From positions 1-33,190 of IMG/VR virus record IMGVR_UViG_3300013093_000144: a stretch of DNA of 33,190 bases; one strand, 5' to 3'. Of the stretch, positions 17,035 to 24,147 are shown in pieces. Position 1 is the stretch's first letter. Each line of letters starts with the position of its first letter. Both the position numbers and the translations under genes were made by a program. The notes beneath the pieces are model-generated. The model saw only the letters and a list, made by a program, of their open reading frames with translations. It was not told where the DNA came from and searched no databases. Origin of the DNA: a virus.

Positions 17035-18555
17035 TTATCTACCTACGCCCAACATGATCAATTGACGAGCGATTGGATCGTTAGTTGTGACACCCTTGTC
17101 TTGGATCTCACCACCATATATGTTTGTTTGATTCTGTAGATTAGTCTGTGTGACCAAACTGTCTTGGACATAATCTGTAGTATTGTCTGGAGCAGCCAAG
17201 TCATAAACACCAATCTTGGCCAAGAACTCTGCTTGTTGATCAGCAGGAGCGATCATCTTGATCACTTCTTGGTCTATGATCTGTTTGACGATCGCATTGT
17301 CACCAGATAGTGTTGCGGCTGTTTGCAACAAGGCCATACGGAATTGTAGATCCTTGTCTTCATAGTCTGTGTTGTAGTTGACATCACCTGCCCAGAATGT
17401 GTTCATCCAACGGCAGACTAGATCAAATATTTCTAATTCTGCGGCTTCTAATTGACGTGCTCGCTGTGCGGCTTTACGATGTAGGCTACGGCGTTCTTCA
17501 ATGATTGAAATGCCTGACTGTGTCTGCATACGAGTAGTGCGTAGGCTACCACGGCCACTAAAGCCATCTAGGCGTTCAATTAGAGCATCTTGTTGGGCAC
17601 GGATCTGTGCTATGTCTTGTGTTGGTATCTGGAATACTTCAACTTGGTCTTTGTCACCACGGATGATACCACCGCCACCTGCTGGAACACGGATTCCTGC
17701 GGCAGCACGGATAATTGGTTTAGAGAAGCGAACTGAGTCATAGGCTTCTGCTTCTAGTTTTAATAGTTCACGCTGGACATCTAGGGCTTCTGTTAGGTCT
17801 GAGACACCTAGGTCTGATCTGCGTTGATCTTGGCGTGTTTGCACTTGGACCACAGGAATAGGAATTCCCATAGGTAATGTCCAAGTAGATTCTGGTTCAA
17901 TAGGCTCATCCAGGTTAGCCATATGATTTTCACGGACGATATAGCGTTCGCAATATGTAGGATTGTTAGCATCACCTGCATACCAAACTTTGAATATAGT
18001 GCATTCAAAATCTTGATATTCAATGACCTTCATATATTCAAAATAGTCGCGACCATATTCTGTGTAGATAGTCCAATCAATGATATTTTCTGCTGGGCAA
18101 TATGAAATGTAAGGACGATTGTTAGGACTTGGATTTTCTGGTAAGTCTACGAAGACCCAGCACCAACCTTCAATACCAGCCATGGTGCCAATGGTTTCCA
18201 TGCAACTGGTTAGGCTATTACCATTAAGGTCTGCATCATCACAAAATGCTTCCCACCAATCTGGTGCATCAACTATAGGCATGCCCGTCTTGGTAAGAAA
18301 CGCTGGATGGCGAGTAGGATCGTCTTCAAAGACCACGTCAATAACTTCGTCTACGATGGCTTTACAAATGGGAAGTGCGGCTACATTGATTAGTTTGTCT
18401 CTGAATAATGCGGCGTCTTCAGAGGGACGCTTTACGAGAACAGCATTCTTAAATGCTGGACCGCCTTCATAACCTGCCCTCAATGCCTGCATCTGCGGTA
18501 TGATGGCATGCATCAATGCAGAAGGCTGGATAAGTTCTCTTACGGTTAGAGCCAT
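17035..18555 (-). CDS. Portal protein, 506 aa
   Basis: Forms the dodecameric DNA entry ring. The N-terminal C-K-A-I-V-D-E-V-I-D-V-V-F-E-D element and the central A-L-D-V-Q-R-E-L-L-K-L-E-A-E-A-Y-D-S-V block resemble the DUF4055 group of phage portals. The Q-S-G-I-S-I-I-E-E-R-R-S-L-H-R-K-A-A-Q-R-A stem-helix region and the size and position after the large terminase agree. The C-terminal about 70 residues are Gln/Asn-rich. The gap to the terminase gene (18556..18627) contains nothing obvious. Confidence 0.85.
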   Translation of the reverse strand: MALTVRELIQPSALMHAIIPQMQALRAGYEGGPAFKNAVLVKRPSEDAALFRDKLINVAALPICKAIVDEVIDVVFEDDPTRHPAFLTKTGMPIVDAPDWWEAFCDDADLNGNSLTSCMETIGTMAGIEGWCWVFVDLPENPSPNNRPYISYCPAENIIDWTIYTEYGRDYFEYMKVIEYQDFECTIFKVWYAGDANNPTYCERYIVRENHMANLDEPIEPESTWTLPMGIPIPVVQVQTRQDQRRSDLGVSDLTEALDVQRELLKLEAEAYDSVRFSKPIIRAAAGIRVPAGGGGIIRGDKDQVEVFQIPTQDIAQIRAQQDALIERLDGFSGRGSLRTTRMQTQSGISIIEERRSLHRKAAQRARQLEAAELEIFDLVCRWMNTFWAGDVNYNTDYEDKDLQFRMALLQTAATLSGDNAIVKQIIDQEVIKMIAPADQQAEFLAKIGVYDLAAPDNTTDYVQDSLVTQTNLQNQTNIYGGEIQDKGVTTNDPIARQLIMLGVGR

Positions 18556-18627
18556 GTGTTTAGGTTCCTAATTTGATATCTAGAATATTTATGTAGCGGG
18601 CTCGTAATGGGATAGATATTCACCATT

Positions 18628-20070
18628 TTACATCCAACTTTCGTCAGATTCTGGGAAGAAATTCTGTTTGATCAGGCTATCTATGGTTGGCATACCATCT
18701 ACTCTAGAACGAGCATTAGGATCCATCATGTATTCATGTCCTGGTTCTACGCTCTGTTGGAAGTCTCCATCTAGGTATTCAGGTAGGATAGGTTGTTCAT
18801 GTTGCATTGGAAATAGATAGTGTATGCCGTAGCGTAGTGCATCACCTAGACCATCAATGTGTGCATATTTTACATCTGAATATTTTACCAATTGTTTCCT
18901 AGAACCATCTTCATAGTGATAAGTGTCTAGTGCGTCTAATAGTTTGGTTTCTGTATCGTTGATCAATAATCTACGCTGTGATATGAAAGCATTACTAGAG
19001 TTATCAGTGTCTGAAACTAGAGGATTTGACTTGGCAGTGTTTATGATGCGGAAACCATACTTTTCTAGGATAGTTTGGTCAGTGATACCAAATTGTGAGG
19101 TAGTATCTCTATTAACCTGTGATCCTGAGCGGTCCATGATGCTTTGTATAGGACGATGTGGAAAGTCTGATCTGATCAACTGTGCGATACCTTCTGTGCC
19201 ACAGTCTGGTACTGCATAACTTTTTAGGATTTCTAGACGGCCTGTGGTGCTACGGATATCTCCCACTACCTGTGCTACTATCGCACACATGACCCGTTTG
19301 TTAAAGTCATGGAATGAATATAGGGTCTTGCCACGATCCACTATGCGTTCAGGATGTACAAAATTGCGATTCCATGAATAGTAAAATTGATCCTGCACTG
19401 AACCCCAATCACACAGTAGATCTTTCCTAAATTTAAGTGGACTCAGCAGATACATCTGTTCTTCAACCCATTGTTTAGGCTGTACACGCATGGTCTGCCA
19501 TGTTTTATGCAGATAGATCCAACGATCAGGATGCTGTTGTGCATGTTGGGCCCAATCATAAAACGCATTCTTACCTTCAGGGGTAGAAATCAATATGATA
19601 CGTCCTTGTGCTTGGGTTTCACCTGGGCTAGGTCTGATACGATTGGATAGTTCTTGCAGTGCTTCATCTGTGTATTCTGCGGCTTCATCTGCTACGATCA
19701 ATCCAGCGTTGATACCTTTAAGTCCTGTTTCTGAACTTAGGCAAAATATACGGATACCATTGGGAAATGTGATAGTCTTTGATGAATTGTTGATATCCTT
19801 TTCATCTTCTAATCCCCACATTGAGATACAGCGTTGTTTTAGGTCTTTCCATATGATTCTAGAAATCATAGGTGCTGTAGGTGCCACATAAAGGATATCT
19901 TTACCCTTGTGTATGGCGGGTGTTGTAGCGGCTATGGGTAGGAGTAATGAGGCAAGGAAACTCTTACCTGAACCTACTGGTAAGACAGCGCAGACGTTTT
20001 TATCTGATAGCATGGCTGACCATACTTCTGACTGTGCGCCCCAAAGTGTTATCTTATGCGTATTATTCAT
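18628..20070 (-). CDS. terL: Terminase large subunit, 480 aa
   Basis: ATP-driven DNA packaging motor and nuclease. The ATPase domain shows Walker A V-L-P-V-G-S-G-K-S (29-37), Walker B L-I-V-A-D-E-A (124-130) and coupling motif I-S-T-P-E-G (161-166). The RNase-H-like nuclease domain has acidic positions in F-H-D-F-N (D255), I-M-D-R-S-G (D313) and H-I-D-G-L-G-D-A-L-R-Y (D406, D410). Its start overlaps the end of the small subunit gene by eight bases. All expected motifs are present, so the motor should be functional. The packaging mode (headful or cos) cannot be decided from the protein alone. Confidence 0.95.
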   Translation of the reverse strand: MNNTHKITLWGAQSEVWSAMLSDKNVCAVLPVGSGKSFLASLLLPIAATTPAIHKGKDILYVAPTAPMISRIIWKDLKQRCISMWGLEDEKDINNSSKTITFPNGIRIFCLSSETGLKGINAGLIVADEAAEYTDEALQELSNRIRPSPGETQAQGRIILISTPEGKNAFYDWAQHAQQHPDRWIYLHKTWQTMRVQPKQWVEEQMYLLSPLKFRKDLLCDWGSVQDQFYYSWNRNFVHPERIVDRGKTLYSFHDFNKRVMCAIVAQVVGDIRSTTGRLEILKSYAVPDCGTEGIAQLIRSDFPHRPIQSIMDRSGSQVNRDTTSQFGITDQTILEKYGFRIINTAKSNPLVSDTDNSSNAFISQRRLLINDTETKLLDALDTYHYEDGSRKQLVKYSDVKYAHIDGLGDALRYGIHYLFPMQHEQPILPEYLDGDFQQSVEPGHEYMMDPNARSRVDGMPTIDSLIKQNFFPESDESWM

Positions 20071-20410
20071 TGATTTGGCGGACTTCTGCTTCTACATAGT
20101 CAGGAAGTTCTTGCACACCAAATTGTAGGATTGGAGCCTGTAGGCTTTGTCCATTAGTAGTAATATCTACTTTGTCAGCGATAACCTTGCTTAGGATCAG
20201 TTGATGATATTTGGCCACTAGATGCTTGTCATCATCAAAACGTGCGGCTAGGAAGTCATTGGCTAGGATAACTTCATAAGGTATGCCGTTGTTGGCTGAG
20301 GTAATTGCGGCTAGTATTTCTTTGGCAGATAGTTTATTAGTAGTACCAGCGATCCTACCTGCGCCTGGGCGGGCTCCACCATGTCCATTTGATTGTTTTT
20401 CAAGTTCCAT
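20063..20410 (-). CDS. terS: Terminase small subunit, 115 aa
   Basis: Recognises phage DNA for packaging. The N-terminal G-G-A-R-P-G-A-G-R-I-A-G-T-T-N-K-L-S-A signature (about 11-29) is shared by many small terminases. The rest is helical, with a central L-V-A-K-Y-H-Q-L-I-L-S-K. It lies directly before the large subunit and overlaps it by eight bases. Unlike most genes here it has no visible Shine-Dalgarno sequence. Initiation may therefore depend on the structured leader upstream. No in-frame alternative start close by looks better. Confidence 0.85.
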   Translation of the reverse strand: MELEKQSNGHGGARPGAGRIAGTTNKLSAKEILAAITSANNGIPYEVILANDFLAARFDDDKHLVAKYHQLILSKVIADKVDITTNGQSLQAPILQFGVQELPDYVEAEVRQINE

Positions 20411-20522
20411 AGTGGTATTTAATAGGCAGGGGAGAGATTGGGCTTATATGTGGGGAAAACGGAAAAACCTAACCACAGGCATCCTCTCTAGTCCGTTTAA
20501 CGCCCCTGCAGACTATTTAGAC
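20411..20522 (-). other. Structured non-coding leader of the terminase operon
   Basis: This stretch lies between a terminator and the terminase genes and has no gene. On the minus strand it can fold into a long stem: CCCCTGC (20503..20509) with GCAGGGG (20426..20432), CTCTC (20484..20488) with GAGAG (20432..20436), and TGTGG/CCACA (20449..20453, 20473..20477). A competing pair, AAACGGA/TCCGTTT (20457..20463, 20492..20498), crosses the last one. A late promoter should be here, but I see only a weak TATAAG without a good -35. A packaging-recognition site is also possible. Confidence 0.45.
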
Positions 20523-20558
20523 AAAAAAAATAGCACTGGGACGTCCATCGCAGTGCTA
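20523..20558 (-). terminator. Intrinsic terminator ending the accessory operon
   Basis: On the minus strand TAGCACTG (20551..20558) pairs perfectly with CAGTGCTA (20531..20538) across a 12-base loop and is followed by a run of eight T (20523..20530). This is a textbook rho-independent terminator downstream of the PPK2 gene. The plus strand lacks a T-run, so it works one way. Confidence 0.85.
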
Positions 20559-20560
20559 AT

Positions 20561-20619
20561 AAAAATCCTACGGAGATATAAAGGAAATGTCTGTAACCCT
20601 TATGAAATATAGGATTTTT
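20561..20619 (-). other. 10-bp inverted repeat just before the terminator
   Basis: AAAAATCCTA (20561..20570) and TAGGATTTTT (20610..20619) are perfect inverted repeats around a 39-base loop that can itself fold weakly (ATAAAGG with CCCTTAT). Together with the terminator below it makes a tandem hairpin in the 3' UTR of the PPK2 operon. It might protect the message end, or be a protein-binding site. The sequence between here and the PPK2 stop (20620..20671) is very AT-rich with nothing further recognised. Confidence 0.5.
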
Positions 20620-20671
20620 TGATCTTTTATATACTGCAATTATATATAATCTTTTGATCAGATCCTAGTGG

Positions 20672-21322
20672 TTATTTGCTCAAAATATATCTGATGGCTT
20701 CTAGTCTGGCTGACTTCTTGTCATTTGAGTCAATCTGTATCCAAGGTGCATAATGGGTGTCTGTTTGTTTGAACATGCGGGTTTTGGCCTGTGTATAATT
20801 GTCCCATAACTGTTGTGCCTGTAGATCTACCATGGACAGTTTGCCTTGACGTAAGGGATTGTCTATCCTACGTGCTAGGCGTTCTTGTTGTGTTTCTTTG
20901 GTGATTGAAAACCAAAATTTAATGATCTTGATTCCTGACTGTGTCCACATCTTTTCCAAGCGGGGACATTCTGATAGGAAACTGTTCATTTGATCTCGGG
21001 TGCAGTAGCCCATGACTGGTTCTACTAGGGCACGGTTATAGTAACTGCGATCCCAAAAGGTAATTTCACCTATGCGGGGAAATTGAGCAATATGTCTTGA
21101 CCAATACCACTGACTGCGTTCTTCTTCTGTGGGCTTGTCTAGGGCCACGATCTTGACTGCTCTAGGGGGTAGATTTTCTGTGGCTGCACGGATAAAACTG
21201 GTCTTGCCAGCCATGTCTCTGCCTTCGCAGATTATGATCCATTGTTCACCCTGTTGCTTGACTCGCTGTTGCCACTGATTAAGTTCTAGATCCAGTTGAT
21301 ACTTTTGATCTTCATAGGACAT
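20672..21322 (-). CDS. ppk2: Polyphosphate kinase 2 (PPK2), 216 aa
   Basis: Transfers phosphate between inorganic polyphosphate and nucleotides, usually making NTPs from NDPs. The PPK2 fold is clear: P-loop E-G-R-D-M-A-G-K-T-S (33-42), K-I-V-A-L-D-K-P-T (57-65), R-S-Q-W-Y-W-S-R-H-I-A-Q-F-P, Walker B region F-W-D-R-S-Y-Y-N-R-A (89-98), V-M-G-Y-C-T, K-F-W-F-S-I (135-140), the lid A-R-R-I-D-N-P-L-R-Q-G-K-L-S (150-163) and A-P-W-I-Q-I-D-S-N-D-K-K-S-A-R-L-E-A-I-R (192-211). The order and single-domain size suggest class I, though it is slightly short. One oddity is Gly in the lid where PPK2 proteins usually have Trp before K-L-S. Last gene of the accessory operon, overlapping the preceding gene by 11 bases, directly before a terminator. 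The family call is secure; nucleotide preference is not. Confidence 0.93.
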   Translation of the reverse strand: MSYEDQKYQLDLELNQWQQRVKQQGEQWIIICEGRDMAGKTSFIRAATENLPPRAVKIVALDKPTEEERSQWYWSRHIAQFPRIGEITFWDRSYYNRALVEPVMGYCTRDQMNSFLSECPRLEKMWTQSGIKIIKFWFSITKETQQERLARRIDNPLRQGKLSMVDLQAQQLWDNYTQAKTRMFKQTDTHYAPWIQIDSNDKKSARLEAIRYILSK

Positions 21323-21746
21323 TTCGGTCTTTAGGAACTTTGATTAGGATATAGTCTTGTGGATTGGCTGTGAGTTCTTCTACAGTGGCTTCTGTCATGC
21401 CCACTTTATGCACCCACGCTTCACGCAGTTCATCTGGTGAATATAGGCTCTGCACGGCATTTTGATTCTGTATCACCCACATCTGTTCCATGGCATTCCA
21501 GCGATCGTTGCCTATGGTTTCTCTGCAGAACATGACTGCATCGCTTGGACTCCAGTTGTTTTCAATCTTACCTTTGGCCATCTTTTCCATGGCATCCATG
21601 ATCTTATAAGTTTCATCTTGTGTAAGATATGGACTCATAGCATACATGATGCGATCTAGGTGCCAAAAACGTGCAGTGGCCTGTGGTGAAATCCTAGTGT
21701 AGTCAGCGAAGACTTGGGTGTTAACGGGTTTTCCGTTTAGTATCAT
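21312..21746 (-). CDS. Hypothetical helical protein upstream of PPK2, 144 aa
   Basis: Not recognised. It is soluble and mainly helical, with aromatic-rich segments (F-W-H-L-D-R-I-M-Y-A-M, W-N-A-M-E-Q-M-W-V-I) and a basic C-terminus. It has a good ribosome-binding site (AAGGATTTAGAG) and its last 11 bases overlap the PPK2 start, so the two are probably co-translated. A partner or regulator of the kinase is possible but only from position. Confidence 0.75.
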   Translation of the reverse strand: MILNGKPVNTQVFADYTRISPQATARFWHLDRIMYAMSPYLTQDETYKIMDAMEKMAKGKIENNWSPSDAVMFCRETIGNDRWNAMEQMWVIQNQNAVQSLYSPDELREAWVHKVGMTEATVEELTANPQDYILIKVPKDRNVL

Positions 21747-21768
21747 ATCTCTAAATCCTTTAGGTTAA

Positions 21769-21963
21769 TCAAGCGTAGGTGTTGGTTGCGTCACCGCGGC
21801 TATCGTGTACTATCTGATTCTGTTGATTATAGATCTTAGCGTGGCTAGATCCGTTCAAAAAATGCTTTAGGTATTCATGGGCTTGTTCTAAACTGGCATG
21901 GAATTCATCGCGGCTGGTTAGTGTGCCACCATCCCATGAATATATTCTAGTCATATGTCGCAT
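21769..21963 (-). CDS. Small hypothetical protein, 64 aa
   Basis: Starts in a TAATG overlap with the Dps-like gene; a second in-frame ATG (residue 4) is also possible. Content is hydrophilic with D-E-F-H-A-S-L-E-Q-A-H-E-Y-L-K-H-F-L as one amphipathic helix. No motif, signal or membrane segment. Function unknown. Confidence 0.65.
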   Translation of the reverse strand: MRHMTRIYSWDGGTLTSRDEFHASLEQAHEYLKHFLNGSSHAKIYNQQNQIVHDSRGDATNTYA

Positions 21964-22442
21964 TAGATCTTCTCATCGTTGTCTTCTTCACCAACAGCCT
22001 TAGCATGCCAGATCCAATGATCTAATAGTTGTATGTAATTGGTTATAATTGAAGCGATACCAAATTGTTCAACATCGTGTGCTCGCTTGTGTGCTTTTAC
22101 AGCACGATCGCGGACTGTGTTAAAGTCTTTGACCAATTGGCTATTGATATCTTCTACATTAGGAACTTCAGTAGCGTCTTTGATCTCTGTCAATTCTTGG
22201 ATGCGTTCTATTGATGCTGGAGGAGTTTCATCCAAATAGCGTATAGTATGTCCAATCTTGTGATTAGAACGCATGATGTGCTTGGCTACTTTCTTGTATT
22301 GTCTGTGCGTGAATATACCAATTGGGCCTTCAGCACCTAGTGAGAAACCTTCTACTTTAGCATGTAGACTGATATTATCAGCCCAAAGTTTTTTCAAATG
22401 GTCTACTAGTTTATCTTCTAATTGTGGATCTATATCCGCCAT
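21963..22442 (-). CDS. Dps/ferritin-like four-helix protein, 159 aa
   Basis: The layout follows Dps-type ferritins. Helix A has L-V-D-H-L-K-K-L-W-A-D-N-I-S-L-H (12-27), then a G-F-S-L-G-A-E-G-P turn. Helix B is Y-K-K-V-A-K-H-I-M (49-57), leading into T-I-R-Y-L-D-E-T-P-P-A-S (66-77). I-Q-E-L-T-E-I-K-D (81-89) matches the short mid helix, then come helix C and a final helix D, G-I-A-S-I-I-T-N-Y-I-Q-L-L-D-H-W-I-W-H (128-146). Dps proteins form 12-mers that store iron and shield DNA. The usual ferroxidase H-x(11)-H spacing is not obvious, so iron oxidation may be lost. This is a pattern-based call. SD is GAGGAAATAAAGATATG-like. Confidence 0.62.
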   Translation of the reverse strand: MADIDPQLEDKLVDHLKKLWADNISLHAKVEGFSLGAEGPIGIFTHRQYKKVAKHIMRSNHKIGHTIRYLDETPPASIERIQELTEIKDATEVPNVEDINSQLVKDFNTVRDRAVKAHKRAHDVEQFGIASIITNYIQLLDHWIWHAKAVGEEDNDEKI

Positions 22443-22446
22443 ATCT

Positions 22447-22518
22447 TTATTTCCTCTTTTTAGGTGGTTTGGGTCTTGGTGCTTTGTAAGGGTTCTTAGG
22501 CCAATCGTATGCCATCAT
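22447..22518 (-). CDS. Possible 23-aa basic micropeptide
   Basis: Short frame starting ATG ATG at 22513..22518, with its first codon sharing an ATGA overlap with the stop of the four-cysteine gene, and ending TAA at 22447..22449. It encodes MMAYDWPKNPY followed by a Lys/Pro/Arg-rich tail ending P-P-K-K-R-K. The coupled start and the fact that it fills the gap to the next gene's ribosome-binding site favour it being real. Length alone cannot establish this. Confidence 0.45.
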   Translation of the reverse strand: MMAYDWPKNPYKAPRPKPPKKRK

Positions 22519-22721
22519 TTCGCTCCCACCCATTTCTTGCACCAATAGTAATTACGAACAGGTGCATCAAATAGGTCGCAATATCCTGAAGCATAATAAC
22601 GACAGTTACCACAGTTTTCACCTGCAGGTACCATGGGCATGTCTGATGGTTGATAAGCATCTGGTAGGCTAGTGGGTATCAGACTACCGTCTGGATATCT
22701 AGAAGGTCTAGTATAAGCCAT
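22515..22721 (-). CDS. HiPIP-like four-cysteine protein, 68 aa
   Basis: Four cysteines, C37-x2-C40-x7-C48-x12-C61, in the context C-G-N-C-R-Y-Y ... Y-C-D-L-F-D-A-P-V ... Y-W-C-K-K-W. This is close to the C-terminal cluster-binding pattern of high-potential iron-sulfur proteins (C-x2-C, C, then W-C-x-x-W), except that Tyr replaces the usual Gly before W-C. There is no export signal, whereas bacterial HiPIPs are usually periplasmic. A 4Fe-4S cluster or a structural zinc site is possible. The start overlaps the upstream 55-residue gene (TAATG). Confidence 0.65.
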   Translation of the reverse strand: MAYTRPSRYPDGSLIPTSLPDAYQPSDMPMVPAGENCGNCRYYASGYCDLFDAPVRNYYWCKKWVGAK

Positions 22722-22888
22722 TAGCGTCCTCTACCTGATTTCATTGAACTGCCTCTATAGCCAGCGGCATGTGCGGCTCGGCCCTGTGCGGCGGCCTTGG
22801 CTTGTGCTCCAGGTCCAGTGTAGACCCGACCATGGCTACCCCATTGATAGCCCTGCTTACCATTTTTTGTCGCTTTATGAACTGGCAT
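22721..22888 (-). CDS. Small basic Gly/Ala-rich phage protein, 55 aa
   Basis: Complete frame from ATG at 22886..22888 to TAA at 22721..22723. Sequence features: M-P-V-H-K-A-T-K-N-G-K-Q-G-Y-Q-W-G-S-H-G-R-V-Y, then an Ala/Gln-rich helix with A-A-A-Q-G-R-A-A-H-A-A-G-Y-R. The pattern (MPV-basic, Y-x-W-G-x-x-G-x-V-Y, A-x-x-Q-G-R-A-x-x-A-x-G-Y) is one I know from many small, uncharacterised phage proteins. It is very basic and may bind nucleic acid, but no function is established. It lies three bases below the coiled-coil gene and overlaps the four-cysteine gene by one base. Confidence 0.75.
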   Translation of the reverse strand: MPVHKATKNGKQGYQWGSHGRVYTGPGAQAKAAAQGRAAHAAGYRGSSMKSGRGR

Positions 22889-22890
22889 AT

Positions 22891-23139
22891 TTATTTGAAC
22901 CCTAATTGTTGGGCAAACCCCCCAGGATTTACCTGCTGTCTTAAAATGCTAATCTGATTGCCCTGTATCTTGTTCAATTCAATCAACTGTGCTACCTGTT
23001 GATTCAACAGGGTTATAGCATTAGCCTGATGATTAATAGCCGATACCATCTGCATCTTATCGTGCATAAGGCTATTAATGTTAATCTCTAAGGCTTCTAA
23101 GCGGGCCAGAGGATCTTGGACATTTTCAAACATACTCAT
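22891..23139 (-). CDS. Coiled-coil protein, 82 aa
   Basis: Almost entirely a heptad-repeat helix (L-E-A-L-E-I-N-I-N-S-L, then I-T-L-L-N-Q-Q-V-A-Q-L-I-E-L-N-K-I-Q-G) with a short Gly/Pro tail ending Q-Q-L-G-F-K. A start two codons later (23133) is equally possible, and neither has a clear ribosome-binding site; coupling from the gene two bases upstream is likely. Probably an oligomerisation module. Role unknown. Confidence 0.7.
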   Translation of the reverse strand: MSMFENVQDPLARLEALEININSLMHDKMQMVSAINHQANAITLLNQQVAQLIELNKIQGNQISILRQQVNPGGFAQQLGFK

Positions 23140-23141
23140 AT

Positions 23142-23528
23142 TTACAATTCAAACCCTACTTGGAACTTAATAGCGGTGAATTCTGGGAAATATGAAGCCA
23201 TAATCACGCTGATTACTTCAATGGCTTCCATTTGCTTCTTGGTCAGATCACGCTGTCCACCAAATGTTAGGTTTTCTAGCATACCTGAGACAAAACTGGC
23301 GATTGAGTTAGGACCTTCTTTGCCTTTGGGCAAATTGGTGTTGCGTTCATGTAGATCTGTGCGTAGGATACGGATATCTCTATCACGGCTAGTGTCTAGT
23401 TCATTGATACGCAACAACCAACGCAGGAACTGTTCCTGTGTCCAACTCATATCATTGATATCAATTTCCACATATTCTGTGCGAGCATGTGTGATCTTAG
23501 GTATGTATTTGATTATTCTTTCATTCAT
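23142..23528 (-). CDS. Hypothetical protein, 128 aa
   Basis: Not recognised. Mixed charged protein with I-D-I-N-D-M-S-W-T-Q-E-Q-F-L-R-W-L-L-R-I near the N-terminus and a hydrophobic helix A-I-E-V-I-S-V-I-M-A-S-Y-F near the C-terminus, too short and polar-flanked for a confident membrane span. It starts in an ATGA overlap with the duplicated HNH-like gene, so expression is coupled. Confidence 0.72.
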   Translation of the reverse strand: MNERIIKYIPKITHARTEYVEIDINDMSWTQEQFLRWLLRINELDTSRDRDIRILRTDLHERNTNLPKGKEGPNSIASFVSGMLENLTFGGQRDLTKKQMEAIEVISVIMASYFPEFTAIKFQVGFEL

Positions 23529-24127
23529 TTTGTTTTCCTCAAGTTTACTAGTTGACGGAAAGCACTGGCACGTTGCAGTTGCTCACGTCTGGTTACGATA
23601 ATAACATTGTCTAGGGTCCAAGCACCTTCTGGATCTTCACGTGTCATGGCCAAGTTATCAGCATGGCGACCTCGTTGTGCCCAAAGTTCATCTGGCCATA
23701 TGGTTTTCCAATCTTCAAATGTGATATCACATTCTTCATCACGGAAAGCGCATTGTGCTTTGAATCTCAACCAAGGTTCATATTTCTTATGCTGTATGGG
23801 ATCTTTTTCTATCCATACCTGTGGACGTGGACGACCATAACTTCTGCTGGGTATGCCTAGATTGCTCTTGCCCTGTGTGGTGGCCATGATGTTGCCTAGT
23901 TCAAATGGCCGGTTGCGATCAATCCTAGTCATGCACAAGTATTCAGCCAACATAGGGCCTGTGTGCCTAACGTTTTTTTCTACACCCTGTGCTAGCCACC
24001 AAGCATACCAATCTTCAAATGTGATCTTGAATTCATTACCAGCGGCTATCTGGCGCTTGCGATTATCGTTATATCTGCGTTTGGCCCACTTTAATGGGTT
24101 ACGTGGCCTTCCTCTAAGTTCTTCCAT
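23525..24127 (-). CDS. HNH-like protein with an internal tandem duplication, 200 aa
   Basis: Two related halves lie 100 residues apart. I-T-F-E-D-W occurs at 35-40 and again at 135-140, each followed about 30 residues later by C/A-M-T-R-I/E-D and a N-I-M-A-T-T / N-V-I-I-V-T strand. The L-x-M-T-R-x-D-x(6-8)-N-x-x-x-x-T element resembles the second half of phage HNH or AP2-like DNA-binding modules. The canonical catalytic His-Asn-His and zinc cysteines are not evident, so nuclease activity is doubtful. The N-terminus is very basic. SD GAGGAT precedes the ATG. Confidence 0.6.
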   Translation of the reverse strand: MEELRGRPRNPLKWAKRRYNDNRKRQIAAGNEFKITFEDWYAWWLAQGVEKNVRHTGPMLAEYLCMTRIDRNRPFELGNIMATTQGKSNLGIPSRSYGRPRPQVWIEKDPIQHKKYEPWLRFKAQCAFRDEECDITFEDWKTIWPDELWAQRGRHADNLAMTREDPEGAWTLDNVIIVTRREQLQRASAFRQLVNLRKTK

Positions 24128-24147
24128 ATCTGCATATCCTCTTTGTT

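Noticed and set aside
20441-20452. Late promoter with TATAAG as -10
   Set aside because: No acceptable -35 element at 16-18 bases upstream and no extended -10, so it was not listed as a promoter.
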